This document shows, one piece after another, positions 7,375-13,566 of a DNA stretch of 13,751 bases. Source of the stretch: Phenylobacterium sp. (GTDB taxonomy: Bacteria; Pseudomonadota; Alphaproteobacteria; Caulobacterales; Caulobacteraceae); assembly GCA_028698405.1 (NCBI GenBank), contig JAQVDF010000006.1:1-13751 (forward strand), given 5' to 3'. Every line of letters begins with the position of its first letter. Position 1 is the stretch's first letter. The translations under genes were made by a program, and so were the position numbers. The notes beneath the pieces were generated by a model. It was not told where the DNA came from. It ran no database searches and saw nothing but the letters and a program-made list of their open reading frames with translations.

Positions 7375-7689
7375 CTATTCGAGAGAGTCGAAATCGGCCT
7401 GGACGGCCTTCAGCTTGGCGTCGTCGATCGCGCCCTGGCTCATCGGCGCGACCTGCGAGAGGGTCATCGAGGCGATCTGGTCGTAGTAGGCGGTGATCTC
7501 GGGAATCTGCTTCTCGAGCGCGGCCTTCGCCTTCTCGTTCTTGATGATGTCGCCGATCGGCGTGGTCTCCACCGACAGCTTGGCGGAGGCCACGGCGGCC
7601 GGCGCGGCGGCGGGCGCGGCTTCCTCGGCGAGGGCGGGCGCGACGGCGGCGGCGAGCGCCAGGCCGGCGAATGCGGCGGTGAGTCTCAT
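7375..7689 (-). CDS. small secreted protein of unknown function
   Basis: 104 aa from the ATG at 7687-7689. I do not recognise a named family. It begins with a clear Sec signal peptide: MRLTAAFAGLALAAAVAPALA, with likely cleavage after residue 21, before EEAAP. An Ala/Pro-rich linker (to about 36) follows, then a charged, probably helical region: ETTPIGDIIKNEKAKAALEK, a tyrosine-containing stretch (about 62-70) and MTLSQVAP. From memory, TPIG...KA.LEK...P followed by MTL recurs in short exported proteins of Caulobacterales and sphingomonads, with no known function. The open frame extends 14 codons upstream, but those residues precede the signal peptide, and GGGGAAA lies 8 bases before the chosen ATG. 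It is divergent from gatB and convergent with gatA. Confidence 0.75.
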   Translation of the reverse strand: MRLTAAFAGLALAAAVAPALAEEAAPAAAPAAVASAKLSVETTPIGDIIKNEKAKAALEKQIPEITAYYDQIASMTLSQVAPMSQGAIDDAKLKAVQADFDSLE

Positions 7690-7784
7690 AGGTGTTTCCC
7701 CAACGACTTCAGGTGGGCGAACACTGTCCACCGAACCCTGCGCCAGGCAAGGGCATTTCCGCTTCCCCGTTCGCCGTCGCTGAG

Positions 7785-7792
7785 GCTAGAAC
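7785..7792 (+). promoter_or_regulatory. -10 element of a predicted leaderless gatB promoter
   Basis: GCTAGAAC matches the Caulobacter housekeeping -10 consensus GCTANAWC at every defined position. It ends 7 bases before the gatB ATG (7800), so transcription would begin at or within a base or two of the start codon. The -35 region is weak (TTCCCCG at 7763-7769). No ribosome site precedes the ATG, which fits a leaderless message. Confidence 0.6.
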
Positions 7793-7799
7793 CCGGCGC

Positions 7800-9296
7800 A
7801 TGAGCGAGACCGCCAAACAGATCCAGGGCCGCACCGGCCCGTGGGAAGTCGTCCTCGGCCTGGAGGTGCACGCCCAGGTCTCTTCGAACGCCAAGCTGTT
7901 CTCCGGCGCTGCCGTCGGATTCGGCGCCGGCCCGAACGAGCAGGTCAGCCTGGTGGACGCGGCGATGCCCGGCATGCTGCCGGTGATCAACCGCCGTTGC
8001 GTGGAGCAGGCGGTCCGCACGGGCCTCGGCCTGAAGGCCCAGATCAACCTGACCAGCCGCTTCGACCGGAAGAACTACTTCTACCCGGACCTGCCGCAGG
8101 GCTATCAGATCAGCCAGTACCAGCACCCGATCGTGGGCGAGGGCGAGGTCATCGTCGAGCGCGACGACGGCTCGACCTTCACGGTGCGTATCGAGCGGCT
8201 GCACCTGGAGCAGGACGCCGGCAAGAGCCTGCACGACCAGGACCCCAACTTCACCTTCGTCGACCTGAACCGGGCCGGCACTGCGCTGATGGAGATCGTC
8301 TCGCGGCCGGACATGCGCAGCGCCGAGGAGGCCGCGGCCTATGTGAAGAAGCTGCGCACCATCCTCGTCTACCTGGGCACCTGCGACGGGGACATGGAGA
8401 AGGGCAATCTGCGCGCCGACGTGAACGTCTCGGTCTGCCGCCCCGGCGCCTACGAGAAGTACCGCGAGGCCGGCGACTTCAGCCACCTGGGCACGCGCTG
8501 CGAGATCAAGAACGTCAACTCCTACCGGTTCATCCAGCAGGCCATCGAATACGAGGCGCGCCGACAGATCGAAATCCTCGAGGACGGCGGCGTGGTCGAG
8601 CAGGAGACCCGTCTGTTCGACCCGGTGAAGGGCGAGACCCGATCGATGCGCTCCAAGGAAGAGGCGCACGACTACCGCTACTTCCCCGACCCCGACCTGC
8701 TGCCGCTCGAACTCGACCCGGCCTGGGTCAAGGAGATCGAGGCGACCCTTCCCGAGCTGCCCGACGCCAAGAAGGCGCGGCTGCAGAAGGATTACGGCCT
8801 CTCGGCCTACGACGCCGGCGTGCTGGTGGCCGACGCGGCCAAGGCCGACTTCTTCGAGGCCGCCGCCAAGGGCCGCGACGCCAAGCTGGTCGCCAACTGG
8901 GTGACCAACGACCTGGCCGCCAAGCTGTCCGCGGACGGCCTGGATATCGTCGACAGCCCGATCGGGCCGCAGGCCATCGCCGAGCTGGTCGGCCTGATCG
9001 AGGACGGCACCATCTCCTCGAAGATCGCCAAGGACGTCTTCGAGCGTATGTGGGCGGGGCAGGGCAGCCCGGCCGAGATCGTCGAGGCCCAGGGCCTGAA
9101 GCAGGTCTCGGACACCGGCGCCCTGGAGAAGATCATCGACGAGCTGATCGCCGCCAACCCCGGCCAGGCCGAAGCCGTGAAGGCCAAGCCCCAGGCCATC
9201 GGCTGGTTCGTCGGCCAGGTGATGAAGGCCACCCAAGGCAAGGCCAACCCCGGCGCCGTGAACCAGCTCCTGAAGGCCAAGCTGGGCGTGGAGTAG
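7800..9296 (+). CDS. gatB: Asp/Glu-tRNA amidotransferase subunit B
   Basis: 498 aa, full length. GatB binds the mischarged tRNA, phosphorylates the Glu/Asp side chain and amidates it with ammonia delivered from GatA. Hallmarks are [19 protein letters not shown] (residues 18-36), [20 protein letters not shown] (89-108), [48 protein letters not shown] and [19 protein letters not shown]-terminal helical tail-domain (about 350-498) ends in [20 protein letters not shown] and LLKAKLG, the YqeY-like tRNA-binding part. The start was chosen at the ATG at 7800-7802 because the conserved N-terminus follows within about 15 residues and the upstream open frame has no GatB similarity. There is no ribosome site; see the -10 element just upstream. 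It lies more than 500 bases from gatA, separated by an opposite-strand gene. Confidence 0.97.
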   Translation: MSETAKQIQGRTGPWEVVLGLEVHAQVSSNAKLFSGAAVGFGAGPNEQVSLVDAAMPGMLPVINRRCVEQAVRTGLGLKAQINLTSRFDRKNYFYPDLPQGYQISQYQHPIVGEGEVIVERDDGSTFTVRIERLHLEQDAGKSLHDQDPNFTFVDLNRAGTALMEIVSRPDMRSAEEAAAYVKKLRTILVYLGTCDGDMEKGNLRADVNVSVCRPGAYEKYREAGDFSHLGTRCEIKNVNSYRFIQQAIEYEARRQIEILEDGGVVEQETRLFDPVKGETRSMRSKEEAHDYRYFPDPDLLPLELDPAWVKEIEATLPELPDAKKARLQKDYGLSAYDAGVLVADAAKADFFEAAAKGRDAKLVANWVTNDLAAKLSADGLDIVDSPIGPQAIAELVGLIEDGTISSKIAKDVFERMWAGQGSPAEIVEAQGLKQVSDTGALEKIIDELIAANPGQAEAVKAKPQAIGWFVGQVMKATQGKANPGAVNQLLKAKLGVE

Positions 9297-9304
9297 CGTG
9301 CTTT

Positions 9305-9325
9305 CCTCCCCATGAAGGGGGGGGG
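9305..9325. repeat. C-run/G-run palindrome between convergent gatB and the RcnB-like gene
   Basis: CCTCCCC (9305-9311), loop ATGAA, then a run of nine G (9317-9325) that abuts the stop codon of the minus-strand gene at 9326. The stem pairs over seven positions with one G-T wobble. It resembles the palindrome at 4933-4953 in composition and in its place beside a stop codon. It may end transcription from both sides. The G9 run is also a likely sequencing-error site. Confidence 0.4.
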
Positions 9326-9727
9326 TCAGTCCCTGACGACCTCGACGACGAGGCCCGAGGTCATCTGCGTCAGCAGGAAGTCGTCGCCGACGCGATACCA
9401 GGCGTAGCCGGCTGGCGGCGGGCGCAGGCGGTGGCGTTCGTAGGCGTAGACGCGCTCGCCCCGGTAGGCCGGGGGCAGGGTGGCGCCGCGTCGCCAGCCC
9501 GGCAGCGCCTCGCGCGGGGGCGGGGCGGCGCGCATCTGACGGGGCGGCGGCAGTCGGCGCTCGACGCGCGGCGGCTGTTGGCGGCGCTCCCAGCCACGGG
9601 ATTCGCGCTCGATGCGCCCGCGGCCCGGCTCGCCGCCGTCTCTGGGGTCGGCAAGCGCCTCGCCCGCCGTGGCGATAAGCGGCCCCGCGACGGCCAAGGC
9701 GGCCAGGCTCAACAGCAAACGTCTCAC
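9326..9727 (-). CDS. RcnB-domain periplasmic protein
   Basis: 133 aa. A signal peptide (about 1-26) ends in GEALA before DP. A long Arg/Pro-rich linker follows (about 27-85), then the RcnB-type domain (about 86-132): AYRGERVYAYERHRLRPPP, GYAWYRVGDDFLLTQMTSGL and VVEVV. The pattern Y-RLRPPP-GY-W-RVGDD-LL is the signature of this family. E. coli RcnB is a periplasmic protein that helps keep nickel/cobalt balance, but the many alphaproteobacterial members have no shown metal role, so function is left open. The GTG start at 9725-9727 lies just before the signal peptide, with a weak GAAGGG site about 11 bases upstream. It is divergent from the glutathione transferase gene and convergent with gatB. 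Confidence 0.8.
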   Translation of the reverse strand: MRRLLLSLAALAVAGPLIATAGEALADPRDGGEPGRGRIERESRGWERRQQPPRVERRLPPPRQMRAAPPPREALPGWRRGATLPPAYRGERVYAYERHRLRPPPAGYAWYRVGDDFLLTQMTSGLVVEVVRD

Positions 9728-9858
9728 GCCAGATCGTTCCCTTCAGGCGCGCCCGTATCTCTCGGCGCAGCGCCCGTCCACGCCCGCAGGTTGGCCCGCC
9801 ATGGCTGAACTCGCGCTGAACGCCGCCTTGCAGCCGCGTCCCGAACGCCCAATTAAGC

Positions 9859-9885
9859 CTGACCGCGCCGAAAAGTCGCTACGCG
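9859..9885 (+). promoter_or_regulatory. candidate promoter of the glutathione transferase gene
   Basis: CTGACCG (9859-9865), a 12-base spacer and GCTACGCG (9878-9885) fit the Caulobacter promoter layout TTGACGS-N10-14-GCTANAWC, with 5 of 7 positions in the first box and the GCTA core in the second. The transcript would have a short leader carrying the GGGAAGGAA ribosome site before the ATG at 9908. Confidence 0.4.
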
Positions 9886-9907
9886 AGCGCAAACGGGAAG
9901 GAACCGC

Positions 9908-10630
9908 ATGACCGCCCCCATCGAGATCCACTTCTGGCCGACGCCCAACGGGTACAAGATCGTCATCGCCTGCGAGGAGATGGGGCTGCCCTACGAGATC
10001 AAGCCGGTGAACATCGGCCGGGGGGATCAATTCGATCCCGCCTTCCAGGCGCTGAGCCCGAACGGGCGGATGCCGGCCATCGTGGATCCCGAGGGGCCGG
10101 ACGGCCAGCCGATCTCGGTGTTCGAGTCGGGCGCCATCCTGCAGTATCTCGGTCGCAAGACCGGCCAGTTCTACGGCGCCGACGAGCGCCAGCGGGTGCA
10201 GGTCGAGGAGTGGCTGTTCTGGCAGATGGCGGGCCTCGGGCCGATGGCCGGCCAGGCGCATCATTTCCGCGGCTATGCGCCGGCCATGCTGCCGGACCGC
10301 CGTTTCACCGCCTACGGCGCGATCCGCTACACCAACGAGGTGCATCGGCTCTACGGGGTGATGAACCGACGTCTGGAGGGGCGGGAGTACCTGGCCGGCG
10401 ACTACTCCATCGCCGACATGGCGGCCTGGCCCTGGGTGCGGCCGTGGAAGATGCAGGGCATCGACCTCGACGAATTCCCGAACGTGAAGGTCTGGTCGAA
10501 GCGGATCGGAGAGCGTCCGGCGGTGACGCGCGCCATCCAGGTCGGTGAAGACCTGCGCCGGGCGACGGACCTCGCAGCGCCCAACGCAGAGGCCGCGCGG
10601 AAGATTCTCTTCGGACAACGGGCCAAGTGA
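9908..10630 (+). CDS. yfcG: YfcG-type glutathione transferase / disulfide-bond oxidoreductase
   Basis: 240 aa cytosolic protein of the nu-class (Ure2p-like) glutathione transferases. The N-terminal thioredoxin-like domain (about 5-85) has the active-site segment PTPNGYKI (11-18; T12 and N14 replace the Tyr/Ser/Cys of other classes), the cis-proline in MPAIVDP (P56) and the glutathione-binding FESGAILQYL (72-81). The helical C-terminal domain (about 95-215) contains EWLFWQMAGLGPMAGQAHHF (101-120), YSIADMAAWPWV (166-177) and FPNVKVW (190-196), all close to E. coli YfcG, which reduces disulfides with glutathione and has low transferase activity. The start has a good ribosome site (GGGAAGGAA). 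The protein is about 25 residues longer than E. coli YfcG, mainly at the C-terminus. It is a single-gene unit with no obvious partner. Confidence 0.9.
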   Translation: MTAPIEIHFWPTPNGYKIVIACEEMGLPYEIKPVNIGRGDQFDPAFQALSPNGRMPAIVDPEGPDGQPISVFESGAILQYLGRKTGQFYGADERQRVQVEEWLFWQMAGLGPMAGQAHHFRGYAPAMLPDRRFTAYGAIRYTNEVHRLYGVMNRRLEGREYLAGDYSIADMAAWPWVRPWKMQGIDLDEFPNVKVWSKRIGERPAVTRAIQVGEDLRRATDLAAPNAEAARKILFGQRAK

Positions 10631-10688
10631 GGCCGCGAAAACACACGAAGACTACACCGTCCCGGATCAGAACAGCAGCCGATCGCGC

Positions 10689-10703
10689 TTAACCATATCT
10701 TCA
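10689..10703 (+). promoter_or_regulatory. CtrA-like binding site upstream of the Sel1-repeat gene
   Basis: TTAACCAT (10689-10696) is an exact match to the 8-base CtrA motif described for Caulobacter relatives. The same bases also start TTAA-N7-TTCA, which matches 7 of 8 fixed positions of the full TTAA-N7-TTAA box. It lies about 95 bases before the start codon of the small gene at 10791. AT-rich words like this are rare in this GC-rich window. Confidence 0.45.
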
Positions 10704-10711
10704 GCTTGCCG

Positions 10712-10773
10712 CCGGTTTCCTTTGGTCAGGGTAAACCGGTCCGTCCTCAGAACGAACGGCGGTCCGGTCAGGG
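10712..10773. promoter_or_regulatory. inverted and direct repeats in the leader of the Sel1-repeat gene
   Basis: A perfect 7-base inverted repeat CCGGTTT (10712-10718) / AAACCGG (10733-10739) encloses the first copy of GGTCAGGG (10724-10731). A second identical copy of GGTCAGGG follows at 10766-10773, exactly 42 bases (four helical turns) downstream. This spacing could suit a repressor or activator binding two sites on one face of the DNA. No known regulator is assigned. Confidence 0.25.
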
Positions 10774-10790
10774 ACAAGGGGACGTTAGGG

Positions 10791-11060
10791 ATGCTGATGA
10801 GCGTGGAACAGGCCGAAGGCCTGCCGCTGCCCGGGCCGGACGCCACCGGCGACGAGCTCTTCCGTCTGGGGCTGTTGTATTCGACCGGACAGGGCGGGGC
10901 GCCGCTGGACTACAAGTCGGCCCACATGCTGTTCAACCTCGCCGCCATGCGCGGTTCGGTGGAAGCCAAGGTCTACCGCAAGGAGCTGTCACAGGAGATG
11001 GACTCCGAGGAGATCGCCGACGCCCAGCGCGCGGCCCGCGAGTGGCTGGCTCAGGGCTGA
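10791..11060 (+). CDS. small Sel1-repeat protein
   Basis: 89 aa. A single Sel1-like (TPR-related) repeat spans about 20-58: DELFRLGLLYSTGQ, DYKSAHMLFNLAAMRGSVEA. A charged helix follows (about 59-88: YRKELSQEMDSEEIADAQRA, ending REWLA). Sel1 repeats are protein-protein contact modules; the partner is unknown. There is no signal peptide, so it is probably cytoplasmic. The ATG at 10791 has AAGGGGA 8 bases upstream; a second in-frame ATG at 10797 is possible. The frame is open further upstream, but only the part from here looks like the family. A CtrA-like box upstream suggests possible cell-cycle control. It is convergent with the polysaccharide export gene. Confidence 0.8.
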   Translation: MLMSVEQAEGLPLPGPDATGDELFRLGLLYSTGQGGAPLDYKSAHMLFNLAAMRGSVEAKVYRKELSQEMDSEEIADAQRAAREWLAQG

Positions 11061-11142
11061 GCCGAACGGGCGACGACTGACGCCGCCCCGCCGCGCGCGG
11101 CCGGCGTACATGGACGGCTCCGCCTTCCTGCACCCTCTCAGC

Positions 11143-11184
11143 GCCCCGCGCGCCGCTCCCATTCGTAGAGGCGGCGCGCGGGGC
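11143..11184. terminator. large GC hairpin between convergent genes
   Basis: A perfect 14-base inverted repeat (11143-11156 with 11171-11184, core CCCCGCGCGCCGC) and a 14-base loop sit in the 128-base gap between the Sel1-repeat gene and the export lipoprotein gene, five bases past the stop codon of the latter. There is no T-run on either strand, but the stem strength and position suggest a shared bidirectional transcription end. Confidence 0.6.
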
Positions 11185-11188
11185 CTGC

Positions 11189-11923
11189 TCAGTTGGCGTT
11201 CTGATCGTTGAGCGCGTAGCTGAAGCCGAACTGGATCGGCGACAGGTCCCGGAAATACTGCTGCACGAACAGGCCCGCCTCGGCGACGCCGCTCCTCGGC
11301 ACATAGACGATGTCGAAGCGGCGCAGGGGCACGAGGTCGGCGCCGTCGGTCTTCAGGCCGCGCGCCAGGTCGACCGTGCGGACCATGCCGCGGCCGTCCG
11401 GGCCCCGGCGGACGATGTAGACCTTGCGGCGGTTGGCGCTGGGCTTGAAGTCGCCGGCCTGGATCACCGCCCGCAGCGCGTCGCTGTCGCCGGCCATGTC
11501 CAGGATGCCCGGATTGCCCACCTCGCCGCCGACGAACACCTTCAGCGGCGCGGCCTTGGCGGCGACCTCCACCTCGGGCCGACGCAGCTGGCTCGAATAG
11601 GCGGCGGCGATGTCGGCCTCCAGTTCGTCGGTGGTCCGGTCAGCGGCCATCACGGGGCCGATCAGCGGCAGGGCGATGCGCCCGTCGGGCTGAACGGTGA
11701 CGGTCTTCGACAGCTCCGGCGCGCTCGGCACCGTCACCTCGATCTCGTCGCCCGGGTAGAAGCGGTAGGGCGGCTCGTAGTCGCTCCAGTCGGCATAGGC
11801 GATGTTCGGGAACCGGCCCGAGGCCTGGGGGGCCTCGCCCACGCGCGCCGAGTCCGTGGCGCAGCCGGTCAGCAGCGCGACCGATACGCCCGTGACGAGA
11901 AGGAATCTGCGACTTTGCCCCAT
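11189..11923 (-). CDS. hfsD: outer-membrane polysaccharide export lipoprotein (Wza/OPX family, HfsD-like)
   Basis: 244 aa. A signal peptide with a lipobox, LLTGC, puts the lipidated cysteine at C21; residue +2 is Ala, which fits outer-membrane sorting. The Poly_export domain spans about 52-122 (YRFYPGDEIEVTV, TVQPDGRIALPLIGPV). One SLBB-type domain follows, about 127-208 (VFVGGEVGNPGILDM, LRAVIQAGDF, VYIVRR, LRRFDIVYVPRSGVA). A C-terminal amphipathic segment (about 211-240) has aromatic residues (FVQQYFRDLSPIQFGFSYAL), likely the membrane-crossing helix. Such proteins form the pore through which capsule, exopolysaccharide or holdfast leaves the cell. It is divergent from the co-polymerase gene with an 87-base gap carrying CtrA-like boxes. 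There is no clear ribosome site. The order export lipoprotein, co-polymerase, separate kinase is that of hfsD-hfsA-hfsB in Caulobacter. The family call is firm; the holdfast symbol is inference, and another surface polysaccharide is possible. Confidence 0.9.
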   Translation of the reverse strand: MGQSRRFLLVTGVSVALLTGCATDSARVGEAPQASGRFPNIAYADWSDYEPPYRFYPGDEIEVTVPSAPELSKTVTVQPDGRIALPLIGPVMAADRTTDELEADIAAAYSSQLRRPEVEVAAKAAPLKVFVGGEVGNPGILDMAGDSDALRAVIQAGDFKPSANRRKVYIVRRGPDGRGMVRTVDLARGLKTDGADLVPLRRFDIVYVPRSGVAEAGLFVQQYFRDLSPIQFGFSYALNDQNAN

Positions 11924-11930
11924 GGCCGGA

Positions 11931-11962
11931 AAGGTTAAGGGAAATGGGTAACGAAGCCTTAA
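11931..11962 (-). promoter_or_regulatory. CtrA-like boxes between the divergent export and co-polymerase genes
   Basis: On the minus strand TTAA (11962-11959), 7 bases, then TTAC (11951-11948) matches 7 of 8 fixed positions of the CtrA box TTAA-N7-TTAA. A second element, TTAACCTT (11938-11931), differs by one base from the TTAACCAT motif. Both lie in the 87-base gap, within 40 bases of the hfsD-like start codon and within 80 of the hfsA-like one. A GCTAAT core at 11991-11996 could be the -10 for the rightward gene. Confidence 0.4.
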
Positions 11963-12010
11963 GCGCGGATCGCCAGGGTCCGCGGGTGGGGCTAATCTCG
12001 TACCGATTCC

Positions 12011-13519
12011 ATGGCTGATGCTGCGCCCGGTTGGACGATGAGGCCGCGTGAGGCGTTTGCGCCCGCGTGGACCGCTCGGCCGCGCTATGCGCTCAGCGAC
12101 TTCCCGGTGCTGCTGTGGCGCGAACGCTGGCTCATGGCCGGCGTCTTCCTGGCCATCTTCCTGCCCCTGCTGCTGGTCGCGGCCCTCGCCATCAAGCCCA
12201 GCTACCCGGCCTACGCCAGCGTGCTGGTGCGACTCGGCCAGGAGTATGTCTACGAACCCCGGGCGGGGGACGCCGGCCGGGGCGCCGTGCCCGAGCCCGA
12301 CCAGCTGATTCAAGCGGAGACCGAGATCCTCGGCAGCGAGGCGCTGAAGCGCCGGGTGATCGACAAGCTGACCCTGGCCCGCATCGATCCCAAGGCCGCC
12401 GAGAAGTACGAGAAGGGCGATCCGGCCGAGCGGCGTAAGATCATTGGCGGCGTGGTCCGTTCCATCGAGCAGGACCTGACGATCGCCACCACGCCGGACG
12501 CCCCGGTGATACGGGTCGGCTACGAGCACAAGGATCCCGAGCTCGCCGCCCTGATCCTCAACACTCTGCTCGAGGAATATCTGGTCTACCGGCGCAACGT
12601 GCTGATCGACCCCACCTCGCCGGTCATCGAGCAGCAGCGGATCATCTTCCAGCAGCGGCTGGCCGAGGCCGATCAGGCCTACCAGGACTTCCTGGTCAAC
12701 AACCGGATCGGCGACTTCGTCGCCGAGAAGACGAGCCTGTCGCAGCTGCAGGCCCAGATCGAACAGCAGAAGCTTCAGACCGAGGCCCAGCTCCAGGAGC
12801 GCCGGGCCCGGTTGGCGGCCCTTCAGGCCCAGCTCGGCCAGGTGGCCCCGGAGGTCGGCCTCTACCGCGACCTCAACACCGCCGCCTCCGACAAGCTGGC
12901 CCAGCTCAAGGTGCAGCGCGAGGAACTGCTCTCCCGCTACAAGCCCGGCGCGCGGCCGGTGCAGGACGTGGACGAGCAGATCGCCCAGCTCGAGCAGGCG
13001 ATGGGCGAAGGGCGCACCAGCGCCGACGGGGCGCGGCGGTTCGGCGTCAATCCCGTCCGCCAGACGGTCGAGACCGACCGCATCCAGGCCGCCGCCGAAG
13101 TGGCGGCGCTGCAGCGCTCGCTGGAGGCGCTGAACGAACAGCTGCAGCAGGTGATGGACCGCCGGCTGCGGCTGGCGGCCCTCGAGCCGCGCTTCCAGGC
13201 GCTTTCCCTCGACCGCGACGTGCTGATGGCCAACGTCCGCGACTTCTCGGTCAAGGAAGAGCAGAGCCGGGCGGCCCAGGACATCGCCTCGCGCACCAAC
13301 GACAACATCCGCATCGTCCAGCGGGCCGCGGTCCCCACCAAGGGGACGAGCCTGAAGCGGCCGTTGGCCGCCCTGGCGCTGCTGTTCGCCGGCTTCACCG
13401 CCCTGTGCGCCGGCCTGCTGCGCAGCTTCCTGCGGCCGGGCCTGCCGACGCCGCAGACGGCCGCTCGCACGCTCGGCCTGCCGGTCCTGGGGTCTGCGTC
13501 GCTGAAGCCGGTACGCTGA
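12011..13519 (+). CDS. hfsA: inner-membrane polysaccharide co-polymerase / chain-length determinant (Wzz/GumC type, HfsA-like)
   Basis: 502 aa. Two transmembrane helices, about 41-61 (LMAGVFLAIFLPLLLVAALA) and about 451-471 (PLAALALLFAGFTALCAGLL), frame a large periplasmic part. The Wzz domain follows the first helix (about 65-200). A long Gln/Glu-rich coiled-coil region (about 205-395) is rich in LQAQIEQQKLQTEAQLQERR-type heptads. The proline-containing motif before the second helix, VPTKGTSLKRPLAAL (441-455), is typical of co-polymerases. After helix two only about 30 cytoplasmic residues remain; there is no fused kinase, which is encoded separately just downstream. The protein should control polymer length and link the inner-membrane machinery to the outer-membrane pore. 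The ATG at 12011 has no ribosome site; an alternative ATG at 12038 would shorten the N-terminus by 9 residues. Assignment to holdfast rests on gene order. Confidence 0.9.
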   Translation: MADAAPGWTMRPREAFAPAWTARPRYALSDFPVLLWRERWLMAGVFLAIFLPLLLVAALAIKPSYPAYASVLVRLGQEYVYEPRAGDAGRGAVPEPDQLIQAETEILGSEALKRRVIDKLTLARIDPKAAEKYEKGDPAERRKIIGGVVRSIEQDLTIATTPDAPVIRVGYEHKDPELAALILNTLLEEYLVYRRNVLIDPTSPVIEQQRIIFQQRLAEADQAYQDFLVNNRIGDFVAEKTSLSQLQAQIEQQKLQTEAQLQERRARLAALQAQLGQVAPEVGLYRDLNTAASDKLAQLKVQREELLSRYKPGARPVQDVDEQIAQLEQAMGEGRTSADGARRFGVNPVRQTVETDRIQAAAEVAALQRSLEALNEQLQQVMDRRLRLAALEPRFQALSLDRDVLMANVRDFSVKEEQSRAAQDIASRTNDNIRIVQRAAVPTKGTSLKRPLAALALLFAGFTALCAGLLRSFLRPGLPTPQTAARTLGLPVLGSASLKPVR

Positions 13520-13566
13520 GCGGCGAGTCGGGCTAGCTTGCGCTTCCGTTTGTTGGCGGTGTGAGC

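Noticed and set aside
7690..7731. Fourteen-codon upstream extension of the secreted-protein gene
   Set aside because: The added residues would precede the signal peptide and no ribosome site supports the upstream start.
7692..7799. Upstream extension of the gatB frame by 36 codons
   Set aside because: GatB similarity begins just after the ATG at 7800, and the consensus -10 element lies within the would-be extension.
9801..9911. A 36-codon frame starting MAELALNAALQPRPERPIKP and overlapping the glutathione transferase start by ATGA
   Set aside because: The four-base overlap is attractive, but there is no convincing ribosome site, a candidate promoter for the downstream gene lies inside it, and the composition looks like intergenic DNA. 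Conservation in relatives would be needed.
11048..11063. Perfect inverted repeat GGCTCAG/CTGAGCC around the stop codon of the Sel1-repeat gene
   Set aside because: The two-base gap and short stem make it a weak hairpin; the larger stem at 11143-11184 is a better transcript end.
13520..13566. GCTAGC at 13531-13536 as a promoter for the kinase-like gene
   Set aside because: Only the GCTA core matches, no -35 is visible, and the 47-base gap fits simple co-transcription with the co-polymerase gene.
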